From an uncultured Helicobacter sp. (lineage in GTDB: Bacteria; Campylobacterota; Campylobacteria; Campylobacterales; Helicobacteraceae), in NCBI GenBank assembly GCA_944323645.1, contig CALUTE010000009.1:1-64000 (forward strand): DNA of 64,000 bases. Reading direction: 5' to 3'. The position numbers were made by a program, and so were the translations under genes. Of this stretch, positions 27,909 to 37,006 are shown piece after piece. The notes beneath the pieces were generated by a model. The model did not search any database, had not been told where the DNA came from, and was given only the letters and a program-made list of their open reading frames with translations. Position 1 is the first letter of the stretch. The number at the start of each line of letters is the position of its first letter.

Positions 27909-29406
27909 CAAACCAAGTATGCACAAAATTAGCCAAATTAATGCCCCTAAGCTCCACCTTATTTCTCTAGGTTGCAGTAAAAATCTTGTCGATAGTGAAG
28001 TAATGCTTGGGCGATTGCAGTGCTGCAGCCTAACTGACAATATCAGCGAAGCAGATGTGATCATTATCAATACCTGTGGCTTTATTCAGTCTGCCAAACA
28101 AGAAAGTATAAGAACAATCCTAGAAGCTTCAAATATGCGCAAAAATGGAGCGATTCTTGTTGTGAGTGGCTGCCTAAGCGAGCGCTATGCAAAAGAGCTT
28201 GAAGAGGAAATAAAGGAAATAGATATTATTATTGGTGTGCGCGATTATGCAACAATTGATAGTCTTTTAACACAAAAAGGTATTGTACTTCCAAATTTTG
28301 TCCCCACTAAAACAAAAAACAATGCAATAAGCGCACCAAAACCTCTAGATTCTTCCACTAGAAACAACGCAGATAAAGGCAGCACAGATTCTAGTTCTTT
28401 AAATTCTATAGGATACAGAAATCACCCACAAAACCTTGCAAGCAACCAAAAGGTATTTTTAGCCAACGAACATCACAAGCGCATTATAACCGGTTCTAGA
28501 ATCCACGCCTACATCAAGCTCTCTGAAGGCTGCAATCAACAATGCTCTTTCTGCTCTATCCCAAGCTTCAAGGGCAAGCTCCAGTCTCGTAGCATACAAT
28601 CTATACTAAATGAAGTAGAATCTCTTGCCAAAGAGGGTTTTATGGATTTTAGCTTTATTGCGCAAGATTCTAGCTCATATTTGCAAGATTTTGGACAAAA
28701 AGATGGATTGGTAGCGCTCATAAAGGCACTTGATGCACAAGCCATTGCGCGTAATGCCAGAATCCACTACCTCTACCCCACAAGCACGAGCGAAAAACTC
28801 ATAGAAGCAATCGCTGCATCTAACATCATACAAAATTATTTTGACATACCCATACAACACATCGCAGATTCTATGCTTGCACGTATGCGACGCAATATTC
28901 GTAAAAAACGCTTAAAAGAACTGCTTTCTTTAATGCGCCAAACACCAAATGCATTTTTGCGTAGCACTCTTATTGTAGGTCATCCGGGAGAAAGCCAAGA
29001 AGAGTTTGATGAATTGTACGAGTTTGTGGAGGAAGGGATCTTTGATAGACTTAATTTGTTTGCCTTTTCAAGCGAGGAAGGTACGCTTGCCCATACGATG
29101 GCAGAAAAAATCCAAACAAAGACCATTAACGCCCGCCTCAATGCGCTCAATAAAATCTTGCGCACACAAGATAAACATCGCTATCAAACACTAAAAAACA
29201 CCACACTTGAAGTATTGCTTGAAGGAAAAAGCAGTATAAGTGAGTATTTTTATAGTGCGCGCGATAAACGTTGGGGGCTAGAGATTGATGGTGAGATTTT
29301 AATCAACGAAAGCGACATAGAATATCCAAAGGCTGGGCTCTATGAAGCATATATTAGCGAGTATAAATATGGACTGCTCTTTGGCAAGCTTACACGTGCG
29401 CTCTAG
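27898..29406 (+). CDS. rimO: Ribosomal protein S12 methylthiotransferase RimO
   Basis: This radical SAM enzyme adds a methylthio group to an Asp of ribosomal protein S12. The N-terminal UPF0004 domain has LGCSKNLVDSEV, NTCGF and SGCLSERY, with three Cys for the auxiliary cluster. The radical SAM motif is CNQQCSFC, and a TRAM domain ends the protein. Start is ATG 27898 (overlapping the upstream stop) or 27919; neither has a ribosome site, so coupling is likely. A Ser/Asn-rich insertion of about 45 residues separates the first two domains and carries the AGATTCT heptamer twice. Confidence 0.93.
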   Translation: MRSNKPSMHKISQINAPKLHLISLGCSKNLVDSEVMLGRLQCCSLTDNISEADVIIINTCGFIQSAKQESIRTILEASNMRKNGAILVVSGCLSERYAKELEEEIKEIDIIIGVRDYATIDSLLTQKGIVLPNFVPTKTKNNAISAPKPLDSSTRNNADKGSTDSSSLNSIGYRNHPQNLASNQKVFLANEHHKRIITGSRIHAYIKLSEGCNQQCSFCSIPSFKGKLQSRSIQSILNEVESLAKEGFMDFSFIAQDSSSYLQDFGQKDGLVALIKALDAQAIARNARIHYLYPTSTSEKLIEAIAASNIIQNYFDIPIQHIADSMLARMRRNIRKKRLKELLSLMRQTPNAFLRSTLIVGHPGESQEEFDELYEFVEEGIFDRLNLFAFSSEEGTLAHTMAEKIQTKTINARLNALNKILRTQDKHRYQTLKNTTLEVLLEGKSSISEYFYSARDKRWGLEIDGEILINESDIEYPKAGLYEAYISEYKYGLLFGKLTRAL

Positions 29407-29520
29407 AGCGCACTATGCCTACGGATATTGTGAGATAGAGCAATTTTTGTTGTTTTTGCATACAAAAAAATCCAACGCTAAAAAACAACCAGAATCTAAT
29501 GTGCAACAAGGATATTGACG

Positions 29521-30618
29521 ATGAAAGTCGCACTTGTTGGATATGGATATTGGGGACGAAATGTGCTTGCTACGCTTGTTCAGCCAGCTTCGCGAGAATA
29601 TATTGTGCCCTATCCTTTTTTGGCACATACAAATCCACTACAAAAGAATTTAATAGAATCCAAAACACAAGGTGCGCATAAAATACACTTTGAAATAGAA
29701 GGTGTTTATGACATTGATATTTCGCAACAAAACAACGCCAAAGTTGCCTACGAAACACTAATTAGCCAAAATGACCAAGCCCTCAAGCATCGCACACTAA
29801 AAACCTACGCAAGTTTTGAAGCACTGCTAGCTGATGAAAACATTGAAGCGCTTTTTATTATCACACCACCACACACACATTTTGAGCTTGCTAAAGCCGC
29901 TTTAGAGGCGCGCAAACATATATTTGTCGAAAAACCTCTTGCCACAAGCCTCAAAGAGTGCGAGAGCCTCTACGAACTCGCCCAACGATATAATTGTATT
30001 TTGCACTGTGATCATATTTTTCTCTATTCGCCAGCAGTTAGTTGGCTTAAGCAAAATCTTGCGCAATTTGGCGAGATTTTGTATGTACAAGCGCGGCGAA
30101 TTAATCTTGGGCTATTTCAAAGCAATGTCGATGTGATTTGGGATTTAGCTCTTCACGATCTGTCTATATTAGATTATTTATTTACATTAGATATACGATC
30201 ACATCATACATTGCGCCAGCAATACCAAGGCTTTAGCGCACTAGCAGATATTCATCTTCAGCTAGAACATTTTGGGGCAAACATAAGTGTTTCTTGGCTC
30301 TCTCCTATAAAAGTGCGCGAAATGATGATAGGTGGCGCTAAATGCACTGCTATTTATGACGAAACCAAAAAAGATAAAATCGCACTTTTTGATTGTGGGA
30401 TAATGGCTTCTGATAGCCTCGCAAAAGATTGCTTGTACCAAAAGATGGTGCAATACCATCTTGGTGCTGTTACATATCCCACATTAGGAAGTGTATTGCC
30501 ATTACAAAGCTCCATAGCAGATTTTGGCTTACAAATCCTGCATAACACGATGCGCAACGAGCTTATAGCTCATACACTGCGCGTGGTACGGACACTTGAA
30601 ATGATTTCAGACAAATAA
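29521..30618 (+). CDS. Gfo/Idh/MocA-family NAD(P)-dependent oxidoreductase
   Basis: The 365-residue protein starts MKVALVGYGYWGRN, a Rossmann GxGxxG dinucleotide site. It then shows ALFIITPPHTHFELAKAAL and HIFVEKPLATS, the EKP motif of the Gfo/Idh/MocA family. HDLSILDYLF fits the catalytic-site helix. ATG 29521 is preceded by CAAGGA; a TTG six bases upstream is less likely. Sugar-nucleotide dehydrogenase activity is typical of the family, but no sugar pathway genes adjoin it, so the substrate is unknown. Confidence 0.82.
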   Translation: MKVALVGYGYWGRNVLATLVQPASREYIVPYPFLAHTNPLQKNLIESKTQGAHKIHFEIEGVYDIDISQQNNAKVAYETLISQNDQALKHRTLKTYASFEALLADENIEALFIITPPHTHFELAKAALEARKHIFVEKPLATSLKECESLYELAQRYNCILHCDHIFLYSPAVSWLKQNLAQFGEILYVQARRINLGLFQSNVDVIWDLALHDLSILDYLFTLDIRSHHTLRQQYQGFSALADIHLQLEHFGANISVSWLSPIKVREMMIGGAKCTAIYDETKKDKIALFDCGIMASDSLAKDCLYQKMVQYHLGAVTYPTLGSVLPLQSSIADFGLQILHNTMRNELIAHTLRVVRTLEMISDK

Positions 30619-30643
30619 AGCATCTAATTTGTACAGAATCTAC

Positions 30644-30649
30644 TATAAT
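30644..30649 (+). promoter_or_regulatory. -10 element TATAAT for the PAP2-ccoI unit
   Basis: TATAAT lies 30 bases before the PAP2 gene ATG at 30679, right after the oxidoreductase stop. No convincing -35 box is seen. Confidence 0.5.
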
Positions 30650-30678
30650 TATGGAATCTTCTAGCACAAGGAATAAGT

Positions 30679-31347
30679 ATGACCAAACCAAAAACACTGC
30701 ACATTATCTTGGTGCTCTTACTTGGGCTTTTGCATCAAGCATTCGCAGAATCTAAAGTAACTAGCCTGCCTCAAGAATATGACCAAAAACACTACATAAA
30801 CCTACAATCACAAGAAAAAGATTCTACAAATCAAAAAAGTACTTTTCAAAAGTTTGGTGATATTGCTCAATTTTTGCCAGCTACAAGTTTAGGGTACGCG
30901 CTTATACTTCGTGATTTTATCGGCGCAAGGGATCAGGTTATTGGTTTTATAGCAGTTATAGCAAGCACCTATGCAATCAAATATTCTTTTAAATTTTTTG
31001 CGGATACAAATCCTCAAATTGCACAACTTGCTAAACGTCCTGTACACAATGCATACGAGGGATTTCCAAGTGGGCATACCTCATCAGCTTTTAGTGCCGT
31101 AGGATTTTTGCAAAAGCGTTATGGAGTACGTCTTGGCTTACCTGCTGCTATTGTTGCCACTGCGGTTGGTATTTCGCGTATCCATTCACAAAGACATACT
31201 GTTTTACAGGTAATTTGTGGTGGAATGCTTGGGTTTTTTATTAGCTTTTTTCTAACAAGAGCGAGAAAGAAAAATACCGCATCAAAACCCATAAACAACA
31301 AAACCCTGGTATGTGAGCTTGGGCTTATTTCACTGATGTTTTTATAG
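30679..31347 (+). CDS. PAP2-family membrane phosphatase with altered motif 3
   Basis: The 222-residue protein has a signal-like N-terminus (ending HQAFA) and several membrane segments. The PAP2 motifs are KRP (degenerate motif 1), FPSGHTSSAFS (motif 2) and SRIHSQRHTVLQ (motif 3, nucleophile His). In motif 3 the Asp of SRx5Hx3D is Gln. Such enzymes remove phosphate from lipid A, undecaprenyl diphosphate or phosphatidylglycerophosphate; which one applies is unknown. An AAGGA ribosome site precedes the ATG. ccoI follows by 13 bases. Confidence 0.75.
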   Translation: MTKPKTLHIILVLLLGLLHQAFAESKVTSLPQEYDQKHYINLQSQEKDSTNQKSTFQKFGDIAQFLPATSLGYALILRDFIGARDQVIGFIAVIASTYAIKYSFKFFADTNPQIAQLAKRPVHNAYEGFPSGHTSSAFSAVGFLQKRYGVRLGLPAAIVATAVGISRIHSQRHTVLQVICGGMLGFFISFFLTRARKKNTASKPINNKTLVCELGLISLMFL

Positions 31348-31360
31348 CGCAAGAGATGAT

Positions 31361-33832
31361 ATGCAAACAACCCACAAATGCGCGCACTGCCAACTTACCT
31401 ACCCCTTACAAAAACTAAAGCGCACACAAGATTCTCAAGGTAAAGAGCTTTATTTCTGCTGCAATGGCTGCGAAAATGTATATTTTCTCCTCCAAAATGC
31501 GGGTTTTGGTGGTTTTTATGAGCGTTTGGGATCAAATGTTCTTACACCCATAACACAACAAACACTCAAAAACAATCAGCAATATGTTTATCTTGATGAA
31601 CCTCATTTTATTACAAATAACACCACCAAAAAAGACAATTTGCGTGAGGTTAGTATTATTATTGAAGGCATTCATTGTGCTGCGTGTGTATGGCTCAATG
31701 AAAATATGCTAGGACTTGAGCGCGGTATCTACAAAACGCATATAAACTACACCAACAATAAAGCCAAGATTCTATTTGATCCAAGTATTATTGGGCTTTC
31801 TCGCATTTTTGCTCTTATAGAATCTATAGGCTACCGTGCTCATATTTATGACCCAAGCACTCAAGAAAAACAACTCCAAAATACGCAACGCTCGTTTTTT
31901 GTCGCATTTGTTGTAGGAGTGTTTTGTACAATGAGCATTATGATGGTTGCCATAGCGCAATATGCAGGGTATTTCGTGGGTATGAGCCAAGATATGAAAG
32001 ATGTTTTAAACCTCGTTTCTTGCCTGCTTGCTACACCAGTACTACTCTACACAGGAAGAGTCTTTTTTAGCGGAGCATATTATGGACTAAAAAATGGCTA
32101 CGTTGGTATGGATTTTTTGGTCGCTTTTGGAGCAAGTCTTACTTTTGTCTATTCGATTTATGCAAGCATTACGCGCAATGGAGAGACATATTTTGAGTCT
32201 GTAGCGATGATTATTTTGTTTGTTTTTAGCGGAAAATTTTTAGAAACACGTGCAAAAAGTGCTGCGGGAGACAGCCTTGATAGACTGCATTCTATTTTGC
32301 CAAGTGTTGTAGATGTAGAATCCGAAACAGGCATACAACAAAAAACAAAAGAATCTCTAAAAATTGGCGATATTGTTCGCATAAAGCCAGGAGAAATGCT
32401 CCCTTGTGATGGTATTGTGCTTCAAGATGCGTTGCTTGATATGCAATCTCTTAGTGGTGAGAGTATGCCAATAGCCAAGAAAAGGGGCGATGAAGTGCTC
32501 TCTGGTAGTATTGCGCTGGAACATTCTTTTACCTACGAGGTATGCAAAAGTTATAAAACATCAGCAATGTATAAGATTATCAATCTTCTTGAGGAAAGTA
32601 TTGCACATCGTCCAAAAATCCAAAATCTTGCCAACTCACTCTCAAAATATTTCTCGCGTATAGTGCTACTCATCGCTTTGTGTGGATTCTGTGGTTGGTG
32701 GTGGTGGGATAATGATATGCAACACGCTCTTATTGTTACTATTTCTGTAATTGTTATTTCCTGCCCTTGTGCACTTGCGTTAGCTACGCCTATTGCTAGT
32801 GTTGTTGGCATAAGTAATGCCTACAAAAATGGCTTGATTTTTAAAGAAGCACGATTTTTAGAAACTTTGGCGCGTGCTAAAGTTGTTGTATTTGATAAAA
32901 CAGGCACTCTTACAAATGGTACGCCGATTTTGTATGCAACAAAAAAATTTATGCCTTTTGATGAAAATCTCTTTGCAAATTTTACTAGCTTGTCTGCTCA
33001 CCCTATTTCGCGCGCTTTATCCAAAGCAGTTCCTATCACACAAAAACTTGCTCTGACAAACATTACCCAAAAAGATTCCCGCGGAATCTACGCAGAATAT
33101 GAGGGCTTAGAGCTACTTGGCGGGAATCTAAAGTTTTTGGCAGATTCTGGTGTGATAATCACCACGCAACAAGAGTTAGCAAGCGATCTTAATAAAATGA
33201 GTGTCTTTGGATATAGTGTTAATAAGCAGCTTGTTGGGGTGTTTTATCTACAAGATACCTTAAAAAATGGAGCTTTGGAGCTTATTTCTTATCTTAAAAA
33301 GCAAGGCAAACAAATAGTACTTTTAAGTGGGGATAGAGAAGGTGTTGTACAAGATGTAGCACAAAAGCTTCATATACAAGAGTGGCAAGCAAACCTACTA
33401 CCCACAGATAAAGCGTATTATATTCAAGAAAAAATTATTCAAATGCGTGCAAACAAATCCAACGATACAGAATCTAAATATGCTGATATATACGAAAGCG
33501 GCAGTGTAGTGATGATAGGCGATGGATTAAACGACATTCTTGCTTTACAAAGTGCGCAAGTAGGCATTTCTATGGGTGCTGGAAGCGATGTGGCAATCGC
33601 ACAAAGCGATATTGTTATTCTTAATGATACGCTAAAAGGCGTTCAAAGTGCCTTTGTTATCGCCACACGAACCTATCAGAGGATTAAGCAGAATCTTATG
33701 CTAAGTATTGCGTATAATGCTTTGCTTATCCCACTTGCACTTGCTGGGCTTGTTATACCACTTGTTGCAGCTCTTAGTATGAGTCTTTCATCACTTATTG
33801 TTGTGGGGAATTCCCTGCGTAAATATGCTTAA
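31361..33832 (+). CDS. ccoI: Cu(+)-exporting P1B-type ATPase for cytochrome oxidase assembly (CcoI/FixI-like)
   Basis: The 823-residue protein begins with a Cys-rich domain (CAHC near residue 7 and CCNGC near residue 35), the N-terminal metal-binding domain seen in CcoI/FixI and not in CopA. A heavy-metal domain with GIHCAAC follows. The transporter core has CPC in TM6 (C468), phosphorylated D512 in DKTGTLTNG, and GDGLNDILAL. CcoI supplies copper to cbb3 oxidase, the terminal oxidase of Helicobacter. No cco structural genes lie nearby. Confidence 0.9.
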   Translation: MQTTHKCAHCQLTYPLQKLKRTQDSQGKELYFCCNGCENVYFLLQNAGFGGFYERLGSNVLTPITQQTLKNNQQYVYLDEPHFITNNTTKKDNLREVSIIIEGIHCAACVWLNENMLGLERGIYKTHINYTNNKAKILFDPSIIGLSRIFALIESIGYRAHIYDPSTQEKQLQNTQRSFFVAFVVGVFCTMSIMMVAIAQYAGYFVGMSQDMKDVLNLVSCLLATPVLLYTGRVFFSGAYYGLKNGYVGMDFLVAFGASLTFVYSIYASITRNGETYFESVAMIILFVFSGKFLETRAKSAAGDSLDRLHSILPSVVDVESETGIQQKTKESLKIGDIVRIKPGEMLPCDGIVLQDALLDMQSLSGESMPIAKKRGDEVLSGSIALEHSFTYEVCKSYKTSAMYKIINLLEESIAHRPKIQNLANSLSKYFSRIVLLIALCGFCGWWWWDNDMQHALIVTISVIVISCPCALALATPIASVVGISNAYKNGLIFKEARFLETLARAKVVVFDKTGTLTNGTPILYATKKFMPFDENLFANFTSLSAHPISRALSKAVPITQKLALTNITQKDSRGIYAEYEGLELLGGNLKFLADSGVIITTQQELASDLNKMSVFGYSVNKQLVGVFYLQDTLKNGALELISYLKKQGKQIVLLSGDREGVVQDVAQKLHIQEWQANLLPTDKAYYIQEKIIQMRANKSNDTESKYADIYESGSVVMIGDGLNDILALQSAQVGISMGAGSDVAIAQSDIVILNDTLKGVQSAFVIATRTYQRIKQNLMLSIAYNALLIPLALAGLVIPLVAALSMSLSSLIVVGNSLRKYA

Positions 33833-33875
33833 TATATCTTAGATTCTGATGTGAGCCAAATCCAAACCATAAATT

Positions 33876-34556
33876 TTAGGAACATTCTACGCAATATTGT
33901 CCATCAAGCTCTTCTAACCGTTTTCTGTATGATTTCAAAAGACACTCCACATCACCATCGCATTCTTTTACATTTTCAAGCCAGAGTTTTTGGCTTTCTT
34001 TTAGGGTTGTAGCCTTTTTTGTATCGTGATTTTTTAACAATTCTGCATAAAAATCATTAAGCAAAATATCATAGTAACCAAGTAGTATTTCACTTGAATG
34101 GCAAATTGTTTTTTCGTTGCTTGTGCGAGCTTTGGTACAATCAAAGGCAGGATGAACTTTGTTTTGTTGATAGCTTACTCCTACTTCTAATGGTGAAAAA
34201 CACGTATTTTTTGTCGCTAGCAAATAAGGCGAATCACTGCTTGAAGAAGCTTCTTTTAGCGGTGCTCTTTGGGAGCTTACTTGAAGTTGTAGCGTGCATC
34301 CTTTGTTAATAACTTCTGCTTTGTCATAACTCAGTAGGCGAATTTTGGCATTAAAGCGAGGTTTGCTTTCTTCAAAAATAAATATACGAAAAGTACATAG
34401 ATTGTCCCTACATTGTGCAATATCAATATAATAGTCGCCAAAAGCTACCCAACGCCCCTGCCAAGATGACCGAAACTCCACATCACCAAACATTATACTA
34501 GCAGCAAATAATAACGATAGTGCTAGAACCTTGCGAGATATTTTTGTTTGTCGCAT
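33876..34556 (-). CDS. Periplasmic LprI/DUF1311-like protein
   Basis: The product is about 226 residues from ATG 34556, chosen because AAGGATA lies 5 bases upstream; ATG 34601 is too far from any ribosome site. The signal peptide ends near SIMFGD. The last 90 residues fit the LprI domain: FDCTKARTSNEKTICHSSE, then YDILLNDFYAEL and SQKLWLENVKECDGD, with four Cys for disulfides. Some family members inhibit lysozyme. The N-terminal half is not recognised. Confidence 0.65.
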   Translation of the reverse strand: MRQTKISRKVLALSLLFAASIMFGDVEFRSSWQGRWVAFGDYYIDIAQCRDNLCTFRIFIFEESKPRFNAKIRLLSYDKAEVINKGCTLQLQVSSQRAPLKEASSSSDSPYLLATKNTCFSPLEVGVSYQQNKVHPAFDCTKARTSNEKTICHSSEILLGYYDILLNDFYAELLKNHDTKKATTLKESQKLWLENVKECDGDVECLLKSYRKRLEELDGQYCVECS

Positions 34557-34649
34557 AAACTTATCCTTGAGTTTTGTTATATCATAGCATATTCTATACA
34601 TTATTTCTCTATTGCGTTACAATATACTATTTAAGGATTTGGAGAGGAA

Positions 34650-36014
34650 ATGACATTATTTGAATTATCTTGTATTGCACAGTATATACAAAGTTTCAAA
34701 AAACTTCATTATATCAAGCGCATAAATGATATGCTTTTTAAACTTGAGCTGCGCGGTGGAGGGCAAGATTCTAGCACCAGTATGAGCAATATTTTATATA
34801 TTGATATGGAACGTGGAAATAGTTCTATATTCATCGCACCAGCTCCTCTCACAAGTGCAAAACATTATAGTGCACCCTTTGATAAAACCTTAGAAAAACT
34901 TACTCAAACGCAAATTCTCTCGTGCGTTTTACATAACAACGACAGAATCCTACGTCTAAGACTTTTGCAAAGATCCAGCTATAAACAACAAGAAATATAC
35001 TTACAATTCGAATTTAGCGGCAAACATACTAATGTTATCATTCTAAGTACGCAAGAAATTATTCTTGATGCGTTGCGCTATATTTCATCATCACAATCAT
35101 CACGCCCAATAAAAATAGGCTCTTCCCTTGCACCAATGCCCCAAAACCCAAACACACATAAAAGTTTAAGTTCTGAAAATCCAGAATCTAATCAAAATAT
35201 TATAAAACTGCTTACTAACACATATACAAAAAACCAAGCACAAAGAATGCAAGCACAAAAGCAAACCATCATTACAACACTTACACGTACAAAAAATAAA
35301 TTTAATGCTTTACTTATTGCACTTCCAGAATCTGACACTTTGTTTCAGCAAAGCCAGATTTTGCACAAAAACGCAACCTTATTACTCACGCATATCTATG
35401 AGCTAAAGCCATACCAACAGAATGTTCGTCTGTATGATGAAAATAACCAAGTGCACAATATTGCCCTATTACCAGCATCAAGCCCACAAGAAAGTATTAA
35501 TCAAATGTTCAAATTATCAAAAAAATATGCTAAAAAAGCAAAAAATATTCACAAAGAAGTGAAAAATCTCCAAAGCAAAATAAATTTTCTTGAGCGTGAG
35601 ATAGAGTTTATCACACAATGTAAAGATCTTGATATGCTAAAAATTCTTAAGCCAAGGCAAATAAACAAAGCAAAATCCAAAACCACCACGTATGGAATGA
35701 TATTTTTCATAGAAGGATTTAAAATTTCTATAGGGCGCAATGAAAGAGAAAACAAAACTCTTCTCGAAAATGCAAAAGCTGATGATATATGGCTACATAT
35801 TCGTGATGTTCCTTCTTCACATATGATTATTCACTGCGGAAAACACAAGATCTATCCGCAAATTTTAGAAAAAGCAGGAGAAATCCTCGTAGGTGTTAGC
35901 ACAACTCAAAGAGGCAACTTTTGTGTCGATTATACGAAAAGAAAATTTGTTAAAATAGTACAAGGTGCGAATGTAGTGTATGCAAAACACCAAAGCTTAC
36001 ATTATTGCAAATGA
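34650..36014 (+). CDS. NFACT-family RNA-binding protein (RqcH/FbpA-like)
   Basis: The 454-residue protein has a degenerate NFACT-N start, a central coiled coil (about residues 280-325) and a C-terminal NFACT-R domain with DDIWLHIRDVPSSHMII and GNFCVDYTKRKFVKI. Homologues include RqcH, which adds C-terminal alanine tails in ribosome quality control, and proteins named fibronectin-binding. It is shorter than Bacillus RqcH (about 570), as is usual in Campylobacterota. GGAGAGG lies before the ATG. Confidence 0.8.
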   Translation: MTLFELSCIAQYIQSFKKLHYIKRINDMLFKLELRGGGQDSSTSMSNILYIDMERGNSSIFIAPAPLTSAKHYSAPFDKTLEKLTQTQILSCVLHNNDRILRLRLLQRSSYKQQEIYLQFEFSGKHTNVIILSTQEIILDALRYISSSQSSRPIKIGSSLAPMPQNPNTHKSLSSENPESNQNIIKLLTNTYTKNQAQRMQAQKQTIITTLTRTKNKFNALLIALPESDTLFQQSQILHKNATLLLTHIYELKPYQQNVRLYDENNQVHNIALLPASSPQESINQMFKLSKKYAKKAKNIHKEVKNLQSKINFLEREIEFITQCKDLDMLKILKPRQINKAKSKTTTYGMIFFIEGFKISIGRNERENKTLLENAKADDIWLHIRDVPSSHMIIHCGKHKIYPQILEKAGEILVGVSTTQRGNFCVDYTKRKFVKIVQGANVVYAKHQSLHYCK

Positions 36015-36029
36015 TTAAAAGGATTTATA

Positions 36030-36338
36030 ATGGCTATTTCAACAATTGGTAACATCACTTATATCAATCAAAATATGCAAACAACATCTGCTGCATATGC
36101 TAATGCTGCGCAAAGAGGGGATATTATCCCTCAAGAATTTGAGGATAAACTCAAAGAAATCCAAGAAGTTCGCCCAACAGAAACAGATATGAAAATTAAT
36201 AAAGATTCTAAAAATAAGCATAACCAAGAGAAAGAAGAACAAAAACAAGCGGGAAGTGAAGAAAATACAGAAGAAAATGATGAAAAGACTATCCCAAAAT
36301 CTTCTGGTGATGGGCATCTACTCAATATCAAAGTATAA
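36030..36338 (+). CDS. Small highly charged protein of unknown function
   Basis: The 102-residue product starts 15 bases after the NFACT gene with AAAGGA in front of the ATG. The first 35 residues are uncharged and Ala/Asn/Thr-rich. Residues 38-90 are strongly charged (many Lys, Glu, Asn) and likely disordered, and the C-terminus is HLLNIKV. I recall hypothetical proteins of this kind at this place in Helicobacter but know no function. Confidence 0.55.
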   Translation: MAISTIGNITYINQNMQTTSAAYANAAQRGDIIPQEFEDKLKEIQEVRPTETDMKINKDSKNKHNQEKEEQKQAGSEENTEENDEKTIPKSSGDGHLLNIKV

Positions 36339-36362
36339 ATATTAGTTTATTCTAAGCTTAAA

Positions 36363-36824
36363 CTAAAGATTCCTCGCGTGGGTAATAGCCACAGCGATTG
36401 CATCTGTTATATCAAGAGGTTTTATCTCGGCTTTTATGCCTAAAATCTGCTTAACCATAAAAGCAACTTGTGTCTTATCAGCTTTTGCTTTACCCGTGAT
36501 TGTTTTTTTTATTTGCAAAGGCGTATATTCAGCAAAATTACCTACTTCTTGAAGAATCTTTAAACCTATTGCACCGCGCATTTGTGCGAGCTTTAGAACA
36601 CTTTTTGGATTATAAGCGTAAAAAATGTCCTCCATTGCCACAGAATCTATTGTATATGTGTTAAATACAAGATCAATCCCTTCAACAAACTCTAAAATCT
36701 GACTTTGCAAGTTCCGCTCCATAATTTTGATAAAACCCGCTTCAAGAAGCCTAAGCCTTGGGGTGGATTCAAGAACTGCATATCCACAATTTCTACTTCC
36801 AGGATCTATTCCTAAAATTATCAT
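36363..36824 (-). CDS. ruvC: Holliday junction resolvase RuvC
   Basis: The 153-residue RNase H-fold nuclease begins [16 protein letters not shown] (first catalytic Asp). It has [26 protein letters not shown] (catalytic Glu and core helix) and the C-terminal block [12 protein letters not shown] with the last Asp. It resolves Holliday junctions with RuvAB. It diverges from dnaA across the upstream part of the origin, the same ruvC-dnaA arrangement I recall from Wolinella and other Campylobacterota. Confidence 0.95.
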   Translation of the reverse strand: MIILGIDPGSRNCGYAVLESTPRLRLLEAGFIKIMERNLQSQILEFVEGIDLVFNTYTIDSVAMEDIFYAYNPKSVLKLAQMRGAIGLKILQEVGNFAEYTPLQIKKTITGKAKADKTQVAFMVKQILGIKAEIKPLDITDAIAVAITHARNL

Positions 36825-36840
36825 TCCTGCTCATTTTATT

Positions 36841-36981
36841 TTTTTCACAATTTGATTTTGTTACAATACCTGAAGTCTGCTTTTACATTGTTAAGTAAAT
36901 ACGAAAAAAGCAAAATTATAAAATAAATGTTCTCAATTATTCACATCTTTTTCACATATTATTTTAAAGAAATGTGAATAA
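36841..36981. other. oriC1: oriC1: DnaA-box cluster upstream of dnaA
   Basis: Four 9-mers with a TTCAC core lie in the ruvC-dnaA gap: TTTTTCACA at 36841-36849 and 36948-36956, TTATTCACA at 36937-36945, and TTATTCACA on the minus strand at 36973-36981. TTATTCACA is one base from the E. coli consensus TTATCCACA and close to the H. pylori box. The last three sit within 45 bases, just upstream of the dnaA start, so they could also autoregulate dnaA. Confidence 0.75.
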
Positions 36982-37006
36982 TTATCATAAAATACGAAGG
37001 TATATG

